The position numbers and the translations under genes are program-made. From contig OX365945.1 in NCBI GenBank assembly GCA_947247005.1, positions 19,040,501 to 19,104,500 of the forward strand: a stretch of DNA of 64,000 bases, written 5' to 3'. Positions 11,874-23,918 of this stretch are shown here, in pieces. Within the stretch, counting starts at the first letter, position 1. Every line of letters begins with the position of its first letter. Source of the stretch: Spisula solida. Taxonomy: Eukaryota > Mollusca > Bivalvia > Venerida > Mactridae. The notes beneath the pieces were generated by a model, which saw only the letters and a program-made list of their open reading frames with translations, was not told the origin of the DNA and searched no databases.

Positions 11874-13080
11874 TACACTTGACGAATGTTCTAAGTACAC
11901 ACTTTTAGAACTAGAATAAATAGGAACATAATCATCTTAACACAATAAAACTGTAAAGATATCATAAGTGGGTCATTGTCTTTAATACAGAAGAAGAAAA
12001 ATCAAGATCTACGTAAAAATCATTGATACGTGACGAAAAGATAGTATCACCTTTTTCTCGTGCACACATCTAAAATATGTGTAAATTTGTTCAAATCATT
12101 TCATACACGATGAACATTCGACCCCCAAACATAAAGCCATATATAGTTCGTATTATATGACGCAAATGATGCTTGAGGAGGGCGCAAGTTCGATAGGAAT
12201 ATTGAAACTGGCTTACCAATAAGACGGGTAAGATTTAATTCATTAATTGTCTGTTTTTTGGTTCTTAACTCATGCACATAATTATTATTGTAGTTGATAC
12301 ATTGAATTCATGAAAAACTGCATGCTTATATAGACTCGATTTAAAATTGAGACGTCAAATGGCGTCATTTACCTTTAGTCGTTGAATGCGTCAAAACACG
12401 ATTATGGCAACATCAGACTGATAGTTGTATCATTTTAAGATTGTGAAATAAGGTGGAATCGTTGAACTGAACAGAATATGTCCATTTATTTGTATGGAGA
12501 AATTTGAAGTTGAGCATGGAAGTAACTTTCGATAGGCATTTATCATCCGAATTACTACTACGATTTAACAAACTCACTATTTTCTATCAATCATGTCGTT
12601 TGTACGATACGAGCCCATTTTCATCACATGGACTTTGATTTTGATGCAATTTCTTAATTAGGTTGCACGACGGAATGGCCGCCTTGTAGCCCGGACCTAA
12701 ATCCGCAAGAATACGTCTGGGATGAGTTTGGGCGAGGCATCCGAGCACGACGACAACACCAGGACGTACATGAACTCATAACGTACCCTTTACTAGAACG
12801 GAATGCACTCCCGCAGCATTTAGTACACATCTTTACCAATTCAATGCCTCAGACATGTGAGGCTATCATCAGGGCAGGCGGTGGTCACACACGATACTGA
12901 TGTGCGATTTTGTTGTTTTAAGCAGTGAAATAAATTGTCGTTTTCTAATATGTTGTTATTATATTTTAGAATGGTAATTAACTCAACGTGATAGACAATA
13001 GTTTCTGATTCTAATGGTATATTCGATTCACTGATATGTATAATATTTTTTCAGTTAAATGAAAATTACAAAGTGTGTAT
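11874..13080 (+). mobile_element. Tc1-like element, copy B, right end lost
   Basis: The left end (TA, then CACTTGACGAATGTTC from 11,876) is nearly identical to that of copy A, and the interior is colinear with it. At the right, homology runs to AAGTGTGTA at about 13,079 and then stops, so most of the right inverted repeat is missing. It keeps about 80 bp near 12,460-12,510 and the catalytic-region end of the transposase, which copy A lacks. Non-autonomous in its present form. Confidence 0.85.
12658..12900 (+). pseudogene. Tc1 transposase C-terminal third (DDE end)
   Basis: An uninterrupted frame of 80 codons plus a stop, with no start codon. It contains WPPCSPDLNPQEYVWDE at about codons 7-23, which matches the SPDLNPIE-W signature carrying the third catalytic acidic residue of Tc1/mariner transposases. 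Next come RARRQHQDVHEL, then NSMPQTCEAIIRAGGGHTRY at the C-terminus, the usual Tc1 ending. The two catalytic aspartates that should lie upstream, and a linked N-terminus, are absent, and a stop at 12,655-12,657 closes the frame upstream. The protein would cleave and join DNA at TA sites in an intact element; this piece cannot. Confidence 0.9.
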
Positions 13081-15014
13081 AGAGTTTCTTGCACTTAAAC
13101 AAGCGATGTCGTGTCTGATTAAATACACACTAGGTATGTTCAAAATGTGTTTTGACCAAAACTGTATACGTTGTATTATATAACAAAATACATAATTATA
13201 CAGAAGATATTTTGATTGAATGTTTTACCTAATATATATAATGAATTACAGCATTATATCAGCCACGGTGCTGCTACGTGGCGCAGGTCAAATTATTCAG
13301 TTATTTGTTTCATAAAAAGTAATTACAATCACGGCGGAAGATTGATCAAATTCCTACATACACTTAACAAATATTTTAAGTGTGCCATGTTTTTACTGTA
13401 TATAATTTTTATTTATAAATATTTCTGCATGAAACTTGAGTATATGTTATTGAGCAACACACAATTAGATCAAAAACAGCGTTTCACTAAACCATGAAAC
13501 ATCATAACACGTACAATGCACGAGAAATTGACGCGTATATACAAATTATTTTTTATGTATGCTCGATTAAAATTTTTAGATATATCGTCGCATTAAACAA
13601 ACACAAAAAAGCGATTTTTCACTTAACAACATGGTGGCTTTTAACTTTGAAAAATAAATGTTGAATATTACGGTCAAGGGGAGGTAACTCATCTGAAATT
13701 GCCCTTTAAGGCAAAAAGTGGTTAATTATAAACCTAAATTGGGCTTTATTCTGATCATTGTGTTCTTTATTTCTGTCTCCGTGATAAGTACATACACTTG
13801 AGCACGAACTTGATCTGCAAAGAGGACACATAGCTGCAATAACAACCAGACTAACACCCGTTAAACAAACGAGTGGTATTAGCTTTTGCTGGTGTAATCA
13901 TTTGTTTATTCTGTTTGTACAAATTGTTATCAGATTGTAATAAAATCAATTACATTGTAATTCCACATATCAAAGCTACATATATGAACAATTTCAGCAA
14001 GATCAAACACGTATTGACCGAGCTATGGGGGAATATATACATGCACTATGCTTGAAAGTTGTGTTGACGTCCTTTGCACCAATTATCATTGTATCAGCAC
14101 ATCTGGAAGTTATCAAAACAAGCTTTAAGCGCCAGTGCCACAGAAGAAAATGAAGAGGAAAACATGCTATATATACATAGGACAGCAGCTATTTAGTTAT
14201 CAGAAAGGTACACGCGATTCACATGTAAACTGTATATTCATGTAATGTTTACAGTCGTTCTGCATGTATGCTTATTTACTTATTAAGGATTATATACGCT
14301 TAAAAACTGCAAAGCCAACATTTCCGAGGTGCACAGGGTGACAGCCGGACATAATATTTCTGTTTCAAGGTCTAGTCCCAATTCAAACGTTATCACTTGA
14401 TGTCAAAATAAGGTCACCGGGTCAAAGAATATATTCATTGCGTACACCTGTCACTATTTTTGTGGAGGCCCTAAATATGACATCCCCATTAACACTACAG
14501 CAGCTACGCATGTACAAAATGTACTTGCTTTTGGAGATGGAGCACAACTGTATTATTGATACTTAATACCTTGACAATTTCTATATATATGTCTATATAT
14601 ATGTCATGGTAGATTATAGATCATTTATATAAATAAGTCCTCGTAAAATACATATTACAAACAATCAATTATAAACATTATTATTATTGTCTCAAGGGTT
14701 TAAGAATTACGAATATAAACTTGAGCTGAAAAATCATATATATTTCCCCAGACAGTCACCAGGTTTATTATGACATAGCATTGTACAGTCCAATCATAAG
14801 TTTCTGTGTCAATAGGGTAATAGTGTAATAGCTTATAGTCAAACACACATCAATTAGAAGAGAAGCAAATTACCACATGGTCAGGAAACAGATATTGATC
14901 TATTCAATTTATGTTTGTTTATTTAAATGGAATACGAACTTGCAGCACAAAGTGGTGTATAACATATTATATATACATAATAGGGAACCATGATTATGGA
15001 ACTACACCACAAGA
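13081..15014. other. Anonymous AT-rich region
   Basis: No supported gene. It includes GGTCAAGGGGAGGTAACTC near 13,672-13,690, a motif I associate with dispersed molluscan repeats (weak recollection), and short TATATATG runs near 14,583-14,605. Confidence 0.4.
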
Positions 15015-15267
15015 CACTGTGCTGGTATCCACAAAGCATCTTAACGGAACATAAACGGAGATAAAAAATTGAGCGGCACATATTTCCAAAGTAACGAAGA
15101 GTTATCCATGTTTTCTTTGTAATTTTTGTAGCTCTTTTTACATATTAATGCTTCTAAACAACGTAAACTTGATACTCTTGTGTTTTCCTGTTTAGTTGAT
15201 ACACTTTTAAGATTTTAAGAAAAAACTAAGGTTTCCCTTAAGATGCTTTGTGAATACCACCACAGAG
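15015..15267. mobile_element. Small MITE with about 33-bp inverted ends
   Basis: The left end includes CTGTGCTGGTATCC followed by ACAAAGCATCTTAA. The right end, reverse-complemented from 15,267, includes CTGTGGTGGTATTC followed by the same ACAAAGCATCTTAA. The interior of about 190 bp has no coding potential. No target duplication is clear, so I do not assign a superfamily. Confidence 0.7.
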
Positions 15268-16295
15268 CTATCACAATGAAAGTGACTTGGTGAAAAGTAT
15301 GGAAACATAGGGATCTTGGCAAAAACATGGGGATAGGAATACACCGTACAGAACGTATGTGCAATCAAACATTACATACCTGTTACATTTACTGTTTTAA
15401 GCCAATGTTCAACATATGTTCTTACCTACTTAGCTCGTTAAAAAGTGATCATCAGCTGTTGATGACTTGTCCTTATGGGCCCAACAGTCAAGCTTTCGTA
15501 TTTGGTAGACGTTACTGTAGGCAGTATCCCTGAACACTAAAGCTCCTGCTTTGATATCCTTAATTCATTTCGAATGACAGTCATGTTCGAGCGACTGAGC
15601 TGAATGTGGATTAAGTGGATTCGGCACATCCTAGGTATGCCATTGATCGGAGCGATGAACATACAATTTGTTCGTAGAAAATTAAGCGCAGGAATAATCA
15701 TTCAATGTCGTTCTGAATTAAGTGGAATATTTGTAGTCGAAAGTGGGTCAGCTTCTGACTGAACAGCGTTTTAATCATTGTAATTGCTTTAAATGAAAAA
15801 AACATTCCACAGGAAATGCCACTTAATACCACTTTCACAAAGCATGGATTCCTTTTATTAAGTACATTTGTTATGCATCCAATGCAGTATACACATTATT
15901 GTGTTCAATCAAACATTTTATTTCCTTCGATGTATTGTAAATGCCAAACTGCTTCTTAATTCTCGGATATAAATTACTTTAAAGCGGCGAGTCTTCCTAA
16001 AGCGTTCTAAAATTTAATTTAGAGAAGATACTAACAACATAACCTGAATGTTTGTTTCGCGTTTCAAACAGACATTCTGTACATGTTTTGAGACACTATC
16101 ACAATATCCTGACACTACGCCAACCTGTACTTGAAAATGGCCATACACGAAGTGCCACCTCCCTGTTACTGGCATTAATAAGACGACATTACTTTCGTCT
16201 TGTGCATATTTAATTTTATCTAGGGAATGGAAGAATCAGTTTCACGAGGAATAAACTATTAAAATATGCCCAACACCGATTGCATTTTCGCAACT
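15268..16295. other. Anonymous spacer
   Basis: No supported gene or repeat. Confidence 0.35.
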
Positions 16296-16445
16296 GGTTC
16301 TCAACTTAACCAACTGAGCACAGAAAACATAAAAACATCACATACCACAACGGCCAAGACCGAGAAAATGTAATGAGCAAGTCCCAGCTGTCAAAATCCT
16401 AAAATACCTAGTTTCAGCAATCAAAAAGCCAAATGACATTGAACT
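16296..16445 (+). repeat. Dispersed repeat family, copy 3 (internally shortened)
   Basis: CTCAACTTAACCAACTGAGC, then CACAGAAAACATAAAAACATC and CATACCACAA, match the copy at 8,170. The minisatellite is then missing and the sequence joins directly to AGCAAGTCCCAGCTGTC and one or two of the 30-bp 3' units. The GACAGGGAAGG start is absent or eroded. Confidence 0.65.
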
Positions 16446-18376
16446 CATTAATGGCATTAATCTCCACAATTGAATTTTTTGAAAACTAGACAAAGATTTA
16501 TCAAAAACAAAAGATATTTGGTAGAGGTTCCCACACCAAGCGATGCGATTGATTAGCAATACGATGATTGGATGAAAATCAGTAATAGAAATAAAGATAT
16601 ACATTGTGATGTTTAACAAAAGAACGTTTTGTCAGAATGTGAAACCAGACGAGCGAATTACAAATAGACATTTTGAAGACCGTTCAATCAAGATAACTTA
16701 AACGCTGTCACATTTGTTTCAATTGACAGAAAAATAAGATGGTTCGTACTTTAGAGAAAATAAAGTGCAGCTTCAATTAAATTCCAGGTTAGTAGGCAAT
16801 TTTCATATTGAGCTTTTGGTGCTATAAAATGGTCATAATGGTTATTCCAAAGACGTTATTAGGGAAGTTTGACACACCGAAAATGCTCAACAACCATCTT
16901 CGTCATAGGAAAGGTCTAAGACAGTCTATCCATAAAACATCAAAGTAGTCGATCTAATCGAAATCGCTCTATACATGAGCTAACTTGATCCCTTGTATCT
17001 TTTATTTTGGTAGCACTGGCTACGGGAGTCCAGTTTAGAGGGGGGAATGCGTTGCATTCCTTCAGTATTATATATGTATAGATAGACTGCTACATGTAGG
17101 ATGTTTTATGGATAGAATTTCAAATTCCTGTGATGAAACACTTGGACGTGTAACAATTCTTATTTCACAAATGACAAATGATTTAAGAAAGAGACATTTA
17201 GAACTGACACCTATTGCTAAAGGAAAACGTTTTGTATATAAGTTAATTGCAAATTAAAAATAAGTTTCGTGGAAAGTGAAACGTATGGCAGTGTTCATAA
17301 TTAGCAAAATTATTTATTTTGTTTTTTATGAAGTATTTTGCAATTGTCAACATGGCTCGAATAGTGTTCTCTCTTTAATGGCTTTTTCAGGCGAATAACT
17401 CCTTTTTCCTGAAGTACAGGGTGGGTATAAACAAGCTGATAGAGTCTCAACATATAAACCTGGTTCTGCATGTTATGCGTGTTATCATTACAAGAACTTT
17501 CCGCGGAATATATGTCGCGTTCCGTGACGACCAAAAAGTGCGCTATCGGTCCTTTTCATTAGAATATGCACACCACATCTCGCTCATACTAATAATACTG
17601 CCCGCTGACAAAGGACCACAAATACATAGAGATGGACATCAACAGTTACATTATGGTATATAATTTAAGTTAATTTAATGTTAAGTTACCAGTATTCGAG
17701 GGGCGCTTTCAGGAATTCTGCTGTTCGGCCATCCTGAAATAAATGCTCCTTTGCGTTTGTCTTATGCTGTTTTACAGAATAAACATGTTCGTTGTAATAA
17801 TTCACAACGTATTAAAACTATTTGACCATTGAATGTACTAAAAATTTCAATCTCTCGCATGAACCTTAGTGATATTCTTTAATTACTTGGCAACAATATT
17901 TAAAAGCATATCTGTAGACGTCAGCTGAATTCATCAAAATATCTACAGGGGGTTGTATTTTAAGATGATTAATAGAAGATACAGCTGCGGGTACATTTTT
18001 AAGCCTTAAATTACAAACTCTCAGTTATTGTTGACTTACCCTCGTAATAGCATTTTGGCTTTGCACCTCTACGATATTTGTTAAAAAAGGCGTTGTGCAA
18101 CAGTTTATGACCTTCTCTCATTGTCAACGCAAATATACGCGTCGCTATGAATTAAATGCAGAAGAAACAAATAAAAATAAATAGTTATCTCTTGTTGCTC
18201 TTTTATGTGGCTTTGACACTACATAATCCTTTCCTGAAAATAAAAAAACAGGGCACATAGTATGCATAAATATATTTCCCATGTGGGTCTGCCTGAGAAT
18301 AGTACAATCCAATATGCTTATATGTGTTAGTGGATAGTACGGTTGTATGTGACATTTAAAGTTGATAGACAAATAT
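16446..18376. other. Anonymous AT-rich region
   Basis: No supported gene. A short perfect inverted repeat GGAATGC-GTT-GCATTCC lies at about 17,044-17,060; it is too small to call functional. Confidence 0.35.
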
Positions 18377-18678
18377 GAGTGAAACGAATAATTAGTGCCA
18401 ATGTGGGTGAAAAGAACAATTAGTGCCAACATGAGTGAAACGAATAATTAGTGCCAATATGAGTGAAACGAATAATTAGTGCCAATATGAGTACGAATTA
18501 TTAGTGCCAATATGAGTGAAACGAACAATTAGTGCCAATATGAGTGAAACGAATAATTAGTGCCAATATGAGTGAAACGAATAATTAGTGCCAATATGAG
18601 TGAAACGAATACTTAGTGCCAATATGAGTGAAACGAATAATTAGTGCCAATATGAGTGAAAAGAATAATGAGTGCCAA
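18377..18678. repeat. 28-bp tandem array, about 10-11 units
   Basis: The unit is GAGTGAAACGAATAATTAG plus TGCCAATAT. Units are head-to-tail with no spacers. The first few units and the last are the most diverged, and one internal unit (18,487-18,511) is shortened to 25 bp. The periodicity excludes a CRISPR array. Confidence 0.97.
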
Positions 18679-20440
18679 AGGGAGGGCAAAAACAAATGCA
18701 TGTAAACGTACGTCTCCACATACAGTACTAGATTCATATGGTACAAGTTTATGGTCAGATCATTGAATAGAAACATAGCAAGGAGCTGCATTATAAACAT
18801 TATTTTATCTGTGGAATAGGGGAAAATGAATGTAGGCTACACTCATAGCTTTGTTCGTTTGTTTAATTGGATTTAACGATGTTTCTCAACTTTTAAGTTA
18901 TATTTGAACTGTATCAAAAACAGTACTAACTCATCTTTCCACAAGGAACAAACAGTTTCTCTTCATGCAGAGGAGAGTATACAGTGTTATCAATTAAAAC
19001 ATAGAGACAGATATATGAGAACAAAACTAGAAATGGATGTATAGAAACAATACTTAACTTTAAATCAAACATTAAAAGACACCCGGATACACAAGTAATA
19101 CATCCTTTATGACTTAACTTGATGTTCAGATCTAGATCTACTTACTACATAAATTCTGCACAAAAACTTATAATATATATTTTAAATCTTTACGAAACAT
19201 GACACGTTTGTTCGCGGCTGATTACTTTATCATGCTTAGCGCTGAGTCTCAACCATGTTCAGGTATGCACGACGGTCAGTTGACCTAACCATTTAGCCAG
19301 TTTGTCCACACATAACTGACAGCCTCTCTACGTTTGGATGACATGGCCATATTCAATGTCACTGAAGAGCACAACCTATAGGATATTGTATCTAACCTAA
19401 GTTAACTGCGCATAAAAGACAAACATAGTAATCGATCAATTATGGAAGAATTCAGGAAGACACAATAAAAGCTAATTTGTAAAAGAATACGAAGGCTCCA
19501 AGCAGTCAGTGACAACTATTAGATATGAGAATTCCATTAACACAAGTCGACTTAGACAAGTAAAACGTAATACGACATCAAACAACCTACGCAATGACGT
19601 AACCCTTATACCATTTACATTTACGTATTCGATTCAATGAGAAATTGAAATAATGATGAAATCTTTCTAATGCTTCCTGTATTGTGTTTCCAAACACAAG
19701 TCAGATAAAGGGTACGTTCAATTTGTTTGCAAATCACAAACAGGCATGCTATTGTGGATAGAGTTTGACAACGAGGAAGTCCACGACGAATGCTTTAATA
19801 GTAATACGACTCCTATTCATTACGACAAGACTATTCCATCATTCTCGTTCAACCAGCGTATCTTTTCGCCAGAAACATATTCTAGTCATAGAACTTGACT
19901 TACCACTGATGTATGAGGATGTATTCCATGGGCATTGCATGCTAACGCAGACGTATTGTAATGCCCTAGATTCGTCGTACTTTATGTACATGTATGTTTG
20001 TTTACATTTAGACCCGGCTATTTTATCCCGTTTATTTATTGAAGTACACACTGGCAAGCTTTGTAATTACGATCCTTACGATCTTTGATACATTCCCACT
20101 TAATCTGAATTCCTTATTTACCTGAACTCTACGTAATGAACCCGAGATCTGTGATTATATCTGTGGTAAATAAACATGTGTCGAGTACTTCCGCCATTAA
20201 TATTTCACCGGAAGTTGTATTTTTGACCTAGTAAAGTGGTTTGTGGGTAGTTGACATTAGAGACATCCAAGCATTTTTACAGCGTTCGATCTGTTTATCA
20301 TCACTTTTTATCTTGTCTACACATTGGAAACTGAGTACTATGTAAGGATCTATTAATATCTTATTTATTGTATTTAACGTTTGTGTAATAGTTTTAACCT
20401 GTTTCATTCATTTTTAAAGAGAAAATCTTGTTTCTTTGCA
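18679..20440. other. Anonymous region
   Basis: No supported gene. An overlapping pair of frames near 19,765-20,088 (107 codons on plus, 72 on minus) has no recognisable motif and no related copy in the window. Confidence 0.35.
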
Positions 20441-20453
20441 CGCATCTGAGTTG

Positions 20454-20600
20454 GTGCGCTACGTGAATTCATTCGACGTTGTGCGCTTTTACATTGTAAA
20501 GGGCATATCTGTTTTGGTGCGCTCTGGTGCGCTTGGTGCGCTATATAAGACCAGGTCTGCACAGACTCTGGGACTCTGTCTCTGTATTATTTTACTATAG
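20454..20600 (+). promoter_or_regulatory. Promoter-like cluster: five GTGCGCT words and a TATA box
   Basis: GTGCGCT occurs at 20,454, 20,481, 20,517, 20,527 and 20,536; the last three are spaced 9-10 bp and the final one abuts TATATAA (20,542-20,548). A moderately GC-rich stretch (CCAGGTCTGCACAGACTCTG) follows where a transcription start would be expected, about 25-35 bp after the TATA box. This could be the U3/R junction of a solo LTR or a pol II promoter of an unidentified transcript. I could not find matching LTR ends or a 5-bp target duplication, and no coding exon follows. Confidence 0.4.
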
Positions 20601-23007
20601 GTGCGAGACTTGTTTTTCTTATTTTTCTTTCACTTTAATTCTAGCAACTTAGGCTTAATTCTTTTACATTATTTGGTTTTTAAGGATACATTTGAATAGT
20701 TATAGCTTTAATAAGGTATTTTATGCTGGTATTTTAGACTGCATGGTGCAAATACTTAGGATATTTATGAGATGTTTTGAAAGTATTTTAGAGATTTAGG
20801 CTATTGTTAATTCACATATTCATCTGCATTGCACATTTATTTGTTATTTATTACTGTTATATATTGATTAGTTACAATATATGAGAAGAGTTTAATGATT
20901 TGCATATATTTAATCGTAGAGACTGGAATTTATACTTTGTCGTTTATACTTTAATTATTCTTAACCAGAGTCTATTTTATTTTATTGTTACTTGTCGGTG
21001 CAACAGCACACGCTACCAATATATTGTCGGTAGACAATACGCAACCGCTAGCACGTGACAGTATTTTAGTACCAACACTGCAAGTAAGATACGCATACAG
21101 TAAAACGAATACATGCTAACAATTGAAAATGTCAAGTGTATGACGAAGCGACATTACATAGTTTTGTTTCAATCTTATATTTCATATATATCTCCGATGG
21201 TTTCAAACTGAAGCAGGAAGCTTTTCCTAACCTATTCCGACATTGAAATAGCTTTAAAAGATTGTGGAATATGTACTGACAGACTGAAATATTTGCTTAA
21301 GACTTACTGTAAAACTCGGAAAGGGGTTAGGCTGACAAACGTTTTAGATAAGCAACTCAGATAACTACCGTTGTAAAGTTATACTTTAACTATGCATTAA
21401 CAATGCATTGACATGCTGGATGTACCACAATAGCACAAAACACTCAACGGCCGACTACGTATACTAGGAATATTAAAACCATTGAACAACAAACGACATA
21501 GTAGCACAATTCACTCACCTCTTCATTACAGCACCTGTTACTCTACCCGTCGCGAGTTCTTTCTCCCTGCACGAATACTATCAATATTGTCTGTTCTTTG
21601 TCTCTTATAATTTTACGTTACGGTTCGTTGTGGCATAAAATACCTTTCATGCCGAAATCCATGTGATTACTACTTAAACGTTTATTTCCACTTTCTGAAA
21701 TATTAATCGTTCATAGCTTTTTTGGTCTATTGTAAGCGCTTTCTGATGTTGCTGTTGTTGTTAACGGGTAAATTAATTCAATATCTTCCCTCCATATTTC
21801 TATCGTATTTATCGACGATTGGTTTTGCAATTTGCAGTCATATCCAGCGGTTATTTGTTAACTCAACTTATTCATCAACTGGTGTCAATGCAAGCTCTTT
21901 CGCAAGCAACTATTAACGTCTCTACATGACCGTGGCCAATGGCACGAAGGCACAAAGTGCATACACTGTCCAACCCAGTTTCAAATATAATCCAGATATA
22001 CTCATAACATAATAAAACTACCATCGTGCTTGATTTTATACATGTACATTCATTAACTCTCGTTTATCTATCTCCTGTAGTGCATTGAAACTAGGATCTA
22101 TTTAAAACACAAAGTTATTTCATTATTTTAATATAACGGATTTCTGTTTAATGTTCTTGATGCTTTGTTTTGTAATTATTTGATTAATCACTATTATACG
22201 TACAGAAGACTAGTTCAATTATAATTCTACAGCGTTAAGATGATACACCATTGAGAAGCTATTATACATGACATTTTAAAGATACGAAACTGAACTTATA
22301 ATCTTGTCTCCCAGTGAGCGTACATTAACTGTCGGCTTCTTCATTAACTAGTCTAAGATCAGTGTGTAAATGGCATGTTTTAGATTTTATATTTGATTCT
22401 ATATTATAGAAAGTAATGAGTAATGTAAGTTGTCAATCAGAATCAGTCATTCATGTAAGGTTCAAGATATGGGGGGTGCAGCCTCAAGCTGGGTCGAACA
22501 TTTTGGAATAAGGAACAACTGAACACAAGGTGTTGAATTGAAAATGGACATTTATTTGCAAAATGCCATAAACCCATAAAATTCAGTTAACCATTTATTA
22601 TGTTCTAAAATGACATAAATGGGCGAACAATATACACCATGCCAAATTGTTATTTATACAAGAAAGATACATCAATTAAAGCTTAGACATCTCAATTAAA
22701 GTTACAGACCATCGAAAAATAGGAAAACCAACAACACAATGTGTATATAACAGTACAATGTTCTTAAATTAAAACACAAACATACTGGTATCACGTCTCC
22801 GGTTTTCTACATCCACTCTAGGTATGTTACAAGTAGACACGAATGTGACATACATCGCACGCCATATTTTCTGTTTGTTTCCACTTTTAAGACAATATAA
22901 GGACTTCAACGTAAGCTTCTTCGTCACGTTACAGAAATCCAACTAAATAAGACAGACTGCAAAAATAATCAATAATTTTAGCCGCAGAGATTATACATAG
23001 TATGTAT
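20601..23007. other. Anonymous AT-rich region downstream of promoter-like cluster
   Basis: No supported gene. The 64-codon frame at 21,722-21,916 is hydrophobic but has no relative here. Confidence 0.35.
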
Positions 23008-23127
23008 TTCCAAAAATATACTGTGGCTGGAAATAATACCACACATACGTAGTGTCTTTTGCTGTGTTTCTAGACACTGTGTAATTACTTGAAAGAAATA
23101 GAATACTTGCCAAGACAAGCAGAGTGT
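23008..23127 (+). repeat. 120-bp direct repeat, left copy
   Basis: Begins TTCCAAAAATATACTGTGGC and ends AGACAAGCAGAGTGT. The copy at 23,799-23,918 has the same length with only about three differences. Each copy holds a short stem, AGTGTCT with AGACACT. The 671 bp between them has no coding region. They could be direct terminal repeats of a tiny element or a recent local duplication. Confidence 0.9.
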
Positions 23128-23626
23128 AAGGGAATTACAGTTTTCAACGACATTTTATTATTGCATATACATGTACATGTATATAAATGCACGTGAAAGG
23201 GATAAAAGATGCAATTATATCGGAATGAACTAGATGAAGTGCAGTACATTAACGAATTGTTAGTGAAGAAACATTTGTCGAAAGAATAAGACTAAAGTCA
23301 GTGTAAGCGGCGCTCGAAAGAAACAGTAGATAACGAAAGACACAAAAGTACAGTGTACAATTTGCTTGTTCTGGATGAATGTTGCACCGAGTTTAAACTA
23401 ATATATTGCATCATTTAGTCGTAATTTATGTAGTAATGCGAAATAAGGTGTTTATGATATTATTGTTTTGTGGTGGTTTTCAAGAGCATTCTTGGTTTAC
23501 GCATTCATTGTCATATTGTACAATTTACCACTAATTATAGATAACCCTGTTATTGGTCAAATGAATTCGTAAAGAATAAATTTGCTACTGGTTAATTGGA
23601 AGCAAAACATATATCACTAAAATACA

Positions 23627-23647
23627 GGGGGGGGGGGGGGGAGGGGG
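23627..23647 (+). repeat. Poly-G tract
   Basis: Fifteen G, one A, then five G. It could form a G-quadruplex on the plus strand, and length errors in assembly are likely here. Confidence 0.9.
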
Positions 23648-23798
23648 TTGAACGTTGCAAACATTTGAGCAAGGTCTAGTGCTTTGAGTGGCCATCAGTG
23701 TTGTGTCATAATTAATTTCGAATCAATCAAAGCGTATTAGACAACTATGAGAAGGATGTAAAGTATACATCAATATTTCGTTAAAGGCCACACTACTG

Positions 23799-23918
23799 TT
23801 CCAAAAATATACTGTGGCTGGAAATAATACCACACATACGTAGTGTCTTTTGTTGTGTTTCTAGACACTGTGTTATTACTTGAAAGAAATAGAATACTTA
23901 CCAAGACAAGCAGAGTGT
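23799..23918 (+). repeat. 120-bp direct repeat, right copy
   Basis: Partner of 23,008-23,127, in the same orientation, 791 bp downstream start to start. It is followed by TCCGAAAATATACTTTG, a further partial echo of the repeat start. Confidence 0.9.

Noticed and set aside
18377..18678. CRISPR array
   Set aside because: Units are contiguous with no unique spacers, no cas genes are nearby, and the DNA is eukaryotic.
20100..21080. Complete solo LTR around the promoter-like cluster
   Set aside because: I tried TG...CA limits on both sides but found no 5-bp target duplication, primer-binding site or second LTR.
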